Positions 37,809 to 46,500 of a stretch of DNA of 64,000 bases are shown here, one piece after another. A program made the translations under genes and the position numbers. The notes below the pieces were generated by a model that had not been told where the DNA came from, searched no databases, and saw nothing but the letters and a program-made list of their open reading frames with translations. Source of the stretch: Myxococcus virescens (GTDB lineage Bacteria > Myxococcota > Myxococcia > Myxococcales > Myxococcaceae); assembly GCF_900101905.1 (NCBI RefSeq), contig NZ_FNAJ01000013.1:124001-188000 (forward strand), written 5' to 3'. How positions within the stretch are numbered: position 1 is the stretch's first letter; each line of letters begins with the position of its first letter.

Positions 37809-39080
37809 ATGTCCAAGCTCGGTCTTTCGTTCATCGTCTTGTTCGCATGCACGTCCGCATTCGCATCCCCACCTCCGCGGATTGAAACTGAAGCGGAATC
37901 GCTCGCGTCAACACCGACACCGTTCGCGGTGCTACGTGAGTTCGTGACCGAAGACATCTATCACTACCGATTCGACATTCGTGTCGGCACCGCACCAAAC
38001 GCCATCGTGCGGGTCCATCGCGTCGTCCGAGAGCGTGCGCCGTGGCGGCCACGGTCGCCTGCCCACGCGATCATGTTGCTTCACGGAGACTTCGCCAACT
38101 TCGTCACGAACTTCTTGCCGACACTCGGCATTCCCGCGTCATCGGCGCCGGGGCTCGCTCCGTACCTGGCGGCCCGAGACATCGACGTCTGGGGCGTTGA
38201 CCGTCGCTGGACGCTGCCCTCCGCCAACGGAGACATCTCCGACCTGGGCGAGATGGGCGTTGCCCAGGAGCTCGGAGACATCACCGTCGCGCTCACCTTC
38301 GCACGGGCGGCACGGCTCAGCGGCGACCGTGACAAGGGCCGAATCGTGCTCGGCGGATTCTCGCATGGCGGCGAGCTGGCCTACGCGTATGCCGCCGCCA
38401 ACGGCCGCCACGTGTCGGCGGTCGCCGTGCTCGACGCCTACTACGACATCGCGCCCGAGCACGCGGAACTGCGCGAGCTGGCGTGCGCCAATGCCGCCGC
38501 GGGACGTGAGGCGCTTGCGCAAGGCGTGACCGACTCCGACAACAGCTTCTTCATCACGTTGGGCGAGCTGGCCCGGAGCGCGCCCCAGGCGCAGTCTCCC
38601 GTGTTTTCGAGCTACACCAACCGCGGTGCACTGCTCGCGATGAATGGCCTGGCCTACCTTCTCGCGCCGTACACGCCGCTGTACCACTTGAGCGCGCCCA
38701 TCCTCGACGCCAACGGCGACGTCACGGCATTGCGCGAGTCGCCCGAGGACAGCGTGAGCGCGTGGTTCGCCAGCGCGCCGCCGCACCAGTCGCTGCGTGA
38801 GACCGTGGAACTCGACGAAATCTGGTGCGGGACGACACCCAGGCCCGAGCTCTTGAACATCCGCGTCCCGTTGTTCTACCTCGGTGCCGCTGGCGCATTC
38901 GGTGACTACGGGCTGTACTCGACGACCCGGGTGTCATCGACGGATGTCACGGCGCTCGTCGTCCGCCGCTTCGGTCCGGAGCGAGTGGCCGAGGACTTCG
39001 GCCATGGTGACCTCTTGTACGCGGCGGATGCACCGACGCTCGCGTGGCAACCGCTCGCGACGTGGTTGCTGAGCCATTGA
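37809..39080 (+). CDS. Secreted alpha/beta hydrolase
   Basis: Exported protein of 423 residues. The ATG at 37809 starts a Sec signal ending TSAFASPP. The core is an alpha/beta hydrolase: oxyanion-hole strand MLLHGDFANF (about residues 89-98), nucleophile elbow GFSHGGE with the catalytic Ser at about 183, and a terminal segment EDFGHGDLLYAADAP supplying the His. The Asp is probably in the SAPILDANGD or FYLGAAGAFGD region. Substrate unknown; the general look is of a secreted esterase or lipase-like enzyme. Convergent with the second esterase, separated by a strong hairpin. Confidence 0.82.
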   Translation: MSKLGLSFIVLFACTSAFASPPPRIETEAESLASTPTPFAVLREFVTEDIYHYRFDIRVGTAPNAIVRVHRVVRERAPWRPRSPAHAIMLLHGDFANFVTNFLPTLGIPASSAPGLAPYLAARDIDVWGVDRRWTLPSANGDISDLGEMGVAQELGDITVALTFARAARLSGDRDKGRIVLGGFSHGGELAYAYAAANGRHVSAVAVLDAYYDIAPEHAELRELACANAAAGREALAQGVTDSDNSFFITLGELARSAPQAQSPVFSSYTNRGALLAMNGLAYLLAPYTPLYHLSAPILDANGDVTALRESPEDSVSAWFASAPPHQSLRETVELDEIWCGTTPRPELLNIRVPLFYLGAAGAFGDYGLYSTTRVSSTDVTALVVRRFGPERVAEDFGHGDLLYAADAPTLAWQPLATWLLSH

Positions 39081-39144
39081 GGAGGAGCATCTCCGTACCA
39101 AGAGGCCGCAAGAAGAAGGCGCTCGGCTCGCGCGCGTGGCAGTG

Positions 39145-39173
39145 GGAGCCCTTCGCATCGGACGAAGGGCTCC
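39145..39173. terminator. Bidirectional terminator hairpin
   Basis: GGAGCCCTTCG pairs perfectly with CGAAGGGCTCC around CATCGGA, between the convergent hydrolase genes. Confidence 0.85.
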
Positions 39174-39195
39174 ATCACCTGAAGTGCCGTTGGGC

Positions 39196-40284
39196 TTACG
39201 GCCCGTCCAGCACGGCCAACATGCGCGGCAGCACGTCGAAGAACGCGTAGTTCCAGCAACTGAAGTTGTGCCCGCCGTCACAACCGAAGGGCTTCTGGCC
39301 CGGCGCGGGGCGGCCATACATCTCGTAGTGGTGCGGCACGCCCGCGGCATTCAGCGCATGGTGGAACCGGTCCGTGGACGCCCCCGGGACGCGTTCGAGC
39401 ACATCCCCATCCCAGATGCCCGACCCCGCATACAAGGCGACGGCCACGCCCCGCAGAGACGCCGCACGCGGAATGGGGTTGTTCATGTTCCAGGCCTGGT
39501 CGAAGGGCCAGAAGGGAGAGCCGAACGCCCCATCCGGGTTCTGCAGCCACCGCGTCCCCTCCTCCGTGATGGTGGCGCGGATGGCGGCGTCACCCAGGTC
39601 CAGGGCCCCCGAGAAACTGGCCGCATAGGCAAACAGGTCGGGGCGCCGCGCGGCGTAGCTGATGGCCCCGAAACCGCCCATGGACAGCCCCGCGATAGCA
39701 CGGCCCCGCTTGTACGCCAGCGTGCGAAGGTTCTGGTCCACCCACGGAATGAGCTGGTTGAGGTGGAACTCCTCCCACGCCTGATTCACCCCACGAGGGA
39801 AGACCCAGTTCGTGTACCAACCGACCTTGCCGCCATCCGGCATGATGGTGATGACGGGCATGTTCTCGGTAATCGCATACGCCGCACCGAACTCCACCCA
39901 CTGAGCCGAGTTCGCGCCTCCTCCCCCGTGCAACAGGTAGACCGCGGGGTATCGCACGCCCGGGTTGTTGTAATACCCCGTCGGCAGGAGCACCCGAACG
40001 TGGTGGCGAGGGTCATAGACCGCGTGAGGTGCGATCAGCGGCGTGGAGATTTCCACGTCGATGAGCCGATCCGTGATGTGCCGCACCGCATGAACCGTGA
40101 TGCCATGCCCCGAATAGAAGTTTGGCGCGAGCGAGGCATCGGATGCCTCCGCGTCACCTGGTACTCCGAGGAACAGGGCGAATAACAAGACTCCCACGAG
40201 TCTGCGTGCGGCACGGACGGGAGACTCGAATCGTTCAAGAGCGGTGCTGGAAACAAAGACGTCCTGGGGCAGCAATCTGCGCAT
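39196..40284 (-). CDS. Secreted esterase (esterase D / antigen 85-like)
   Basis: Exported alpha/beta hydrolase of 362 residues. A long basic N-terminus precedes a hydrophobic segment VGVLLFALFLGVPGDAEA; the true start may be internal. Motifs of the esterase D/feruloyl-esterase/mycolyltransferase group follow: YPAVYLLHGGGGA (oxyanion region), nucleophile elbow GLSMGGFGA, WPFDQAWNMNNP, and a late CDGGHNFSCWNYAF segment with the catalytic His and a Cys pair. Likely hydrolyses ester-linked sugar, lipid or feruloyl groups outside the cytoplasm; the exact substrate is unknown. Confidence 0.88.
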   Translation of the reverse strand: MRRLLPQDVFVSSTALERFESPVRAARRLVGVLLFALFLGVPGDAEASDASLAPNFYSGHGITVHAVRHITDRLIDVEISTPLIAPHAVYDPRHHVRVLLPTGYYNNPGVRYPAVYLLHGGGGANSAQWVEFGAAYAITENMPVITIMPDGGKVGWYTNWVFPRGVNQAWEEFHLNQLIPWVDQNLRTLAYKRGRAIAGLSMGGFGAISYAARRPDLFAYAASFSGALDLGDAAIRATITEEGTRWLQNPDGAFGSPFWPFDQAWNMNNPIPRAASLRGVAVALYAGSGIWDGDVLERVPGASTDRFHHALNAAGVPHHYEMYGRPAPGQKPFGCDGGHNFSCWNYAFFDVLPRMLAVLDGP

Positions 40285-40654
40285 CCTCTGACCTCGGAGA
40301 GTAGGTGGGCCGACAACGGCTCTTCATTCGCCAATGACAGGTGCGACGCTAGGGGGCGTATCTGGCCATGGCAACGCACACGTTGGAGCGACCGTGTCAT
40401 TCCCTCGCAAGGGCCGCTGAGGCTGTGTCTTTTCCGCGACTGTGGACGAGAGCTGTCCATTAATTGCATTCCGTGGCGACTCGCTTCACCCCGGAAGGCC
40501 CCCACCCTCGAATGATGGAGACCTCGAATGGGACACAGCTGCGCCCTCACCCCAATCGCCCTCCCCCACGCAACTCCGTGAGCAGATGGAGGATAATTCG
40601 CACAAAGGCATGAAGGAACGCACCTCATGCCCCAGACCAGGGGGGGTCTACATC
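40285..40654. other. Divergent intergenic region
   Basis: No supported gene. The plus-strand frame of the next gene is open through part of it (from 40442) but composition and ribosome-site evidence favour a later start. No repeat or clear promoter identified. Confidence 0.35.
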
Positions 40655-41539
40655 ATGGGTACCATCACGAGGGTAACGACGACGTTGTTGAAGCAAGGCG
40701 CACGAGGAGTGTCCCGCTCCGGCGGCCACCGGGCACCCACCCGCGTGCTGCCACAAGTCGCCCATCACTCCACCAAGGCACCAAGCCCGTCTCAAATTGC
40801 GAGCGAGACGCGGGCGCGGAACAACAGCCTGGACCTGATGAGCGACATCATGGATGCAATGGATCGCCGTGATGGCGGCAACAACGCGGCCACGCCTCGT
40901 ATCAAGCCGGATGTTCCGCTGTCGCGCCGTGAGAACTTCGCGTTCGACGCCATCCAACCAGGGTACGGAACGTCGAAGTCCGCCATCGACAAGCACGGCA
41001 AGCTCCAGCCCGCGGGCGACAGCGTCACCACCAGCGCCTCCGACCACGTCGATGGCGAAAAGTCCATCAAGGCGAAGACGCCGTACACGTCCTTCAGCGG
41101 TCCGCCGGTGGGCGTGGACGGCACGGCCACGGGGCCCCTGGTCGACAACCCGCTCTACGGCAAGGACCGCATCGTCACCAACCCGGCCAAGGACCCCAAG
41201 AGCGGTGTGGTGCTCGACCAGTTCGACATCCAGCGCGACCTCCGGACGAGCACCAGGCCCGGCTTCGACGAGACCGCGGTGCTGCGCTCCGAGCCACGTC
41301 CGCAGCCGCTCTGGCAGCCCACACCCGAAGAGCGCGCCATCATGCCCCAAGTCGGTGTGGACCCCGAGAAGCCCTCGTTCACGTTTCGCGAACGCGCGAT
41401 GGTGAACTCGGCGCGGGACAAGGAGTACCTGGTCAAGGGCACCATCCACGAGTTCGACTTCTTCCAGGGCCAACCAGACGGCTCGCTCAAGCCCCTCTCC
41501 AAGCAAGACGTGATTGACGAAGCCAGGAAGAAGTCCTGA
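40655..41539 (+). CDS. Hypothetical protein (294 aa)
   Basis: The frame is open from 40442, but the ATG at 40655 follows a G-rich AGGGGGGG stretch and gives a cleaner start; the ATG at 40610 (after AAAGG) is possible. No signal peptide, no membrane segment. The sequence is rich in Asp, Lys, Pro and Ser with many short turns (GPLVDNPLYGKDR, NPAKDPKSGVVLDQ), suggesting a flexible or secreted-effector-like protein, and ends in a short charged helix. I do not recognise a family. It could be a contact-dependent or secreted effector, which is speculation. Confidence 0.6.
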   Translation: MGTITRVTTTLLKQGARGVSRSGGHRAPTRVLPQVAHHSTKAPSPSQIASETRARNNSLDLMSDIMDAMDRRDGGNNAATPRIKPDVPLSRRENFAFDAIQPGYGTSKSAIDKHGKLQPAGDSVTTSASDHVDGEKSIKAKTPYTSFSGPPVGVDGTATGPLVDNPLYGKDRIVTNPAKDPKSGVVLDQFDIQRDLRTSTRPGFDETAVLRSEPRPQPLWQPTPEERAIMPQVGVDPEKPSFTFRERAMVNSARDKEYLVKGTIHEFDFFQGQPDGSLKPLSKQDVIDEARKKS

Positions 41540-41581
41540 GCCACCGCGCATCGTCCCATCACCGTGCCAGACGAACCCCGA

Positions 41582-41611
41582 CCCTCGCGGCGCCGTGTTG
41601 CACCGCGAGGG
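41582..41611 (-). terminator. Terminator hairpin of the EGF-type lipoprotein A
   Basis: CCCTCGCGG pairs with CCGCGAGGG around 12 bases between convergent genes. The same stem core is used after the paralogue at 48656-48689. Confidence 0.75.
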
Positions 41612-41665
41612 CGGTGAGCCCGCCAGCTCATGATGTCATTCAGCGAGCGGCAGCGTCGGTCCAGG

Positions 41666-42712
41666 CTACCCCATGACGCAGACGCCCGACGAGCAGGTCT
41701 TCGCCGCCGGACAGACAACGCCGCAGGCGCCGCAGTTGTGCACGTCCGACGACACATCCACGCACTGCGCGCCACACTGCACCCGGGGAGCCGGACAGGA
41801 GCCGCCCACGCACTCATAGCCACCCGGCGTGTTGACGCACACCTGGCTGGGATTGCATGCGGCAGTCCCGTTCGAGCACTCGTCGATGTCACTGCACGTC
41901 CAACCATTTCCCCAGTAGCCCGGCCTGCAGGTGCAGGTGTAGCTCCCCGGCGTGTTCGTGCAAATCGCATTCACCGAGCACTGCGCAGTGCCATTCGTGC
42001 ATTCATTGACGTCCGTACAGACACTGGGCTGCATGCCATTGCAGGTGTACCCCGGCTCCACCCGGCAGGTGCTGCTGCAGCCATCCGACGAAACCCGGTT
42101 GCCGTCGTCACACTGCTCTCCATTGCTGATACGGCCATCGCCACACACGGCGCTCACACCGCCGCCCGTATCCTCCACCGCGTCCAAGCCGAACAACGAG
42201 GCAACCCCACTGCGCAGCCTCACGTAGCGATACGGCGTGGAGTTGCTGAATGGCACCAGCGTGGAGTGGGTCCCGAGCCCCAGGTCCAGCAGGTTCGCCT
42301 GTCCCGTGCTGATGAGGCTCATGTCCCCACGAAGGAATTCCACCTGGGCGATGACCGCCAGCGAAAGGCCCTGGTAGTAGACGCGCAGCGGCCCTGTGCC
42401 CTCTTCCCCCAGGCCCATGTCCAGAACCATGGAACCGCCCAGGAGCCCCAGGAACGTCGCGGCGTTCCCATCCGGTGCGCCCACGGCGTTGTTCGGATTG
42501 AGGACGGCGATGACACCGCTGTGGATGACTGCGTCGGCATGACGGTCACTGGCCATCGCCGACACCGAGTCCGATGACGACTCGCCGTCCACCGGTGCCT
42601 CTTCGGAAACAACGGATTCGTCCTCCAACTCAGAACCGCACGCGCTCATCATGCCGAACGCCAGGGCCGCACTCAGCATTCGCCACATGGGGGCCACTCG
42701 ACTGACCTTCAT
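41666..42712 (-). CDS. EGF/DUF4215 lipoprotein, paralogue A
   Basis: Lipoprotein of 348 residues. The start ATG at 42712 gives a signal with lipobox GMMSAC. Residues 55-165 are a hydrophobic beta-rich domain (GVIAVLNPNNAVGAPDGN through LRSGVASLFGLDAVED). Then come a DUF4215-type Cys repeat (CGDGRISNGEQCDDGN), two calcium-binding EGF-like repeats (DVNEC, DIDEC) and a Stigma1-like Cys motif (CGAQCVDVSSDVHNCGACG). It ends shortly after. The protein at 48716-50164 is a paralogue with an extra C-terminal domain. Probably an outer-membrane surface protein with extracellular contact role. Confidence 0.85.
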   Translation of the reverse strand: MKVSRVAPMWRMLSAALAFGMMSACGSELEDESVVSEEAPVDGESSSDSVSAMASDRHADAVIHSGVIAVLNPNNAVGAPDGNAATFLGLLGGSMVLDMGLGEEGTGPLRVYYQGLSLAVIAQVEFLRGDMSLISTGQANLLDLGLGTHSTLVPFSNSTPYRYVRLRSGVASLFGLDAVEDTGGGVSAVCGDGRISNGEQCDDGNRVSSDGCSSTCRVEPGYTCNGMQPSVCTDVNECTNGTAQCSVNAICTNTPGSYTCTCRPGYWGNGWTCSDIDECSNGTAACNPSQVCVNTPGGYECVGGSCPAPRVQCGAQCVDVSSDVHNCGACGVVCPAAKTCSSGVCVMG

Positions 42713-43129
42713 TGTCTTGCTCCAATCCGCTTGGACTTGGGGATGGCGGTCCGACGTGAGGACTGTCACGCCGGATAACCGCCACAACAATGAACGCACG
42801 AATTCCTTTTTCAGCTTTAAAGGCACGCACTTCGAATCCAGAACGCGTGTGCCATTGGACAGCTTTTTCTCCGGGTATCGCCGCGTCGACCGCAAGGCGA
42901 CACCCACCCTGGACACGAAGGCTGCGACTCCTGTCCCAGCACAGGCAGCCTTCTCGATTCTCGGGAGTAAAGAGAAAAGACAGCAGCGGCGCGCCCCCTC
43001 AATCCGAGCCACGAAGTTGCACGCGCCTACCCACGACGCCTCCGCGCCCACGCCAGTGGGGCGTTGATGGCCCGCACCATTCGCCTATCGTATACTTGGG
43101 GGAAACGCATCACCCTTTCCCGAGGCCCC
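42713..43129. other. Divergent intergenic region with a block shared with paralogue B
   Basis: Holds no supported gene. A block from 42852 (GCCATTGGACAGC) to about 42976 resembles the region 50303-50427 upstream of the paralogue, at the same distance (about 140 bases) from the start codon. Confidence 0.5.
42852..42864 (-). promoter_or_regulatory. Conserved upstream element, copy A
   Basis: On the minus strand it reads GCTGTCCAATGGC, 140 bases before the start of paralogue A. The identical 13 bases lie 139 bases before paralogue B. Probably part of a shared promoter or control site. Confidence 0.45.
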
Positions 43130-43453
43130 ATGCGACTGTCACTGATGAGCCTGCTCTGCCTTCTGGTCTCCGCTGGCTGCGGAGACGATACGTCCCAGCT
43201 ACCGAATTCCTCGCTCGCGGCCTGCTCCTTCACCGACGCGTGCGCGAACGCCGACGAGGAGTGCTACGTCAGCCAGGTCTGTGGCCCGCCCGCCCCTGAC
43301 GAAGAGCTCTACTGCCAGGCGGAGAAGGGCGACCGCCAGTGTCACCGCCGCTGCCAGGACGATGGCGCCTGCGGTCCCGGCGAGACCTGCAGGGCAGTCG
43401 AATGGGTCAAGCGAACAGACATGCTGACCACGACCACCCTTTGCTTCAAGTAG
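43130..43453 (+). CDS. Small Cys-rich lipoprotein
   Basis: Lipoprotein of 107 residues. The ATG at 43130 (GAGG upstream) starts a signal with lipobox LVSAGC; a start at 43064 would spoil it. The mature part has ten Cys in about 75 residues (CSFTDAC, CYVSQVC, CHRRCQDDGACGPGETC), so it should be a compact disulfide-bonded or metal-binding module outside the cytoplasm. No family recognised. It converges with the large membrane protein gene. Confidence 0.75.
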   Translation: MRLSLMSLLCLLVSAGCGDDTSQLPNSSLAACSFTDACANADEECYVSQVCGPPAPDEELYCQAEKGDRQCHRRCQDDGACGPGETCRAVEWVKRTDMLTTTTLCFK

Positions 43454-43552
43454 CCGTCGCAAGCATCCCAGGGCCAATGTCGGTACCGCCCCCAGCTCCC
43501 CACCGGTGCAGGGTCCGCAGGGAGCCCGGGGCCTGGGCCGCCACCCGCACGC

Positions 43553-46500
43553 TCAATCCCAACCGCGGAGCTGGACGCGGACCCGCCGCACGAGCAGTTC
43601 CCACTCCTGACGCTTCAACGTCGTCAGGACGCGCCCGCCAATGAGTGTGAGCCCGGTGAGCGTCATCACCAGGAAGCCGATGCGGTGGTCCCTCAGCCCA
43701 GCGTCGAGCAGCGTGGCCGCGACGTCCAGCGTGAGGAACAGGGTCCCCAACGCCAGGTAGGCGCGAATCTGGAACACCATGCCCGCCACCACGCCGAGCA
43801 GACACACCCCGCCGAAGACGAGCGCATACGTGCCGTCGGGAGACTGACCCACCTGGACCGCGATGCGCGCCGCCGCGGGCACATACAGCAACAAGCCCCC
43901 GAGGATTCGCACCGTGTTGCGCGCGGCGTGCGGCAGGCTCTCCGCGAAGAGCTGGCCCAGCATCAACAACAGCAAACCCATGGGCGCCAGGTAGATTTCC
44001 AAACCCTCCAGGCCAAAGGCCAGCGCGGAGATGAGCAGCGCGAAGTTGCACGCGGCCGCGGCGAACGCACCGAACAGCCGGCTGCGCTCCACCGCGCCCA
44101 GCGTCGCGTACAGGAGCCCGGAGCCCCCCGCGAGCAGTGCCGCCTCCTGCGTCGCCTCGCCTGGCAGCACCAGCGCCATGCCCACGGGCAGCAGTGCCGC
44201 GAAGCGCCGGGTGGCCGCTTCCACGGGCTGTACGCCCGCCCGCCGGGCCAACACCGTCACGCCTACCAGGATGAAGCCCAGGGCCAGCGCGAAGAATGCG
44301 TCGTGCTCGGCGCGCAGGCCCGGCGCATACAGATTGCGCACCAGGGCGTAGACCCCGACCACCGCTGTCTGCACGAAGTAGACATGCCGGCCGGTGTGCT
44401 GGCTCCAGGCGCAGTGCAGCGCCACCAACACCAGGATGCCAATGGAGGCGATGGCCAGCGGAAGAGCGCCGTCGGAGGCGGAGCCCCCCACCGCCAGGCC
44501 CGCGAGCATCAGCCCACTCACCACGAACCCTGTGTCGCGCCCCCATGACAGGCCGCCCGCGACGTCCGGCCGGCGCCTCCGCACCCACTCCTGTGCGGCA
44601 TGGAGGGCCAGCACGCCCACGGAGGCGGCCAGGGACAGGGCCGCGCCATGGAGGATGAAGAGCGCGCCATAACGCAGCCACGGGCCGACCAGACTCGCGC
44701 GAATCGAAAGGAAGGCCATGAGTGAGGCGACAAAAGTGCCTCCCACCCCCCAGGCCCCCAGCGTCGCGACGAGCGAGGCGAGCGTGCCCTTCCACTGGAA
44801 AGCCGCCACGAGCACCGACGCGGCGACGAGCGCCAGGGTCACAGGCAACGCGGGAGAGACCATCCAGCTCCCGCCCATGCTCAGCAGCATCTCCCCCAGG
44901 AGGTTGAGCGCGGCGAGCGTCGACGACGGCGTTCCATTCGTGGCCAACGCGTACACGAGCGCTGCGAACAAATAGATGGCGCTGGCCTGGTGGATGCGCA
45001 TGCGAGCGGCGCTCTCGGACAAGCCCCTGCGCCGGACGATCCACGGCCCCAGCGTCACCACCGCCAGCCCCACCAGCGCGAGCACCGGGCCGGGCCACAC
45101 CTCGAAGATGTCCTCACGGTGCGCCAACGCGTGGACCAGCAGGAGGATGCTCGCGCCAAGCACACCGCGCCCCTGCGCCCTGGCCCCTCCGAGGAACAGC
45201 ACCAGACCGGTGATGCAGACCAGTCCTGCCGCCGTGAGCCCGGGCTGGAAGAGGGCCGCGACGAAGACCACGCCCACACTGATGACCGAATGGCGCTGCA
45301 ACAGGCGCTGGAAGGAATTCGGCAGCCCCCGGAGCGAGGCAACGGCATAGACGAGCCCCACGGCGGCGATGCCCGCGAAAGCCCGCTGCCACAGCAGGAA
45401 CACCGTGTCTCCTGGTGCGAGCCACGCGTCCTTATCGAGCCAGTGCAGGGACTCGGCGCCGATGCGCACCCACCTGCCTTCGGACGACCACGCGTGCGTG
45501 AGCCTGGGCCCGAGCAGCGACTGCCTCGCGGCCCAGAGCGCCGCACCCGGCAGCCCGAGCCAGAGCCCCACGCTCGCGAGCCGCACCGAGCGCGCGGACA
45601 CCGAGAGCAGCAATACCAACACCGCGGGCCCCAGCAACATCAAGGGCGGAATGAGAGCCAGCGCCCGGGACGGCCGGGGCAGGCCGACGAGGAGCGCGCC
45701 TTTCAGGAGCACAGATGCCAGGACCGCCACACCGAGATGGGGAACCCAGTGGTAGAGCTTGCCGTGACGAGGCTTCTCCAGAAGTCCGGCGACCCAGGGC
45801 CCGAAGCGCCGTGTCGCCAGCGCGACGCCCCAGAGCGCGATGCCGATGAGCGAGGTCCGCAGAGCGGCGACGTCCGGCGGCGACGGCCGGCCCGCTCGGT
45901 TGAGCAGAGCGGTGAGCGCGATGAGCGCGCCCAGCGACGCGAGCGTCACCACCGAACCGCGCAGGTGCCATGCCTCGAATCCGCGCGACACGAAGGCCAC
46001 CAGCACGACCAGGAGGAGCAGACCAGCCGCGAGCAGGCACGTGGCGCGCTCGGCATCCGTGGGCCTGGCCAACCACCCGGCCAGCGTGAGCGTAGCCATG
46101 ACCGTCTGCACCAGCGCCGCCGTGGCGAAACCATCCGTGAAGAGCGGAAACCCCCGCGCACCGAGCGGCAGCCTGAAGAGGTCGAACATCCTCCGGCCCT
46201 CGTGCCCGGCAGCGGAGTCCGCGGCATCCAGCGGAGCGCGGCCGCGCAGCGCGGAGAAGGCCGCGAAGCCGAGCGCCAATGACGCGGCGACCAGGGCGGA
46301 GCGCGGGGATGCGAAGTCGGAGACGGTGCCCATCACCTGGGAGACCGCGAGCGCGAGCCCCGCGGCTGCGAGGAACCCGACGAACCTGCTGCCATCCCGC
46401 CGGACACGCAGCAGCAACCAGGCCGTGACCACGGCCGTGGGAAGCGCGGAGAGCACACTGGCTGACAGCCGTGTGGCTGACACAAGCAGGTCCGGAGCGC

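Noticed and set aside
42845..42864. TGGCAC on the minus strand upstream of lipoprotein A as a sigma-54 -24 box
   Set aside because: No GC at the -12 position, and paralogue B does not keep the second half.
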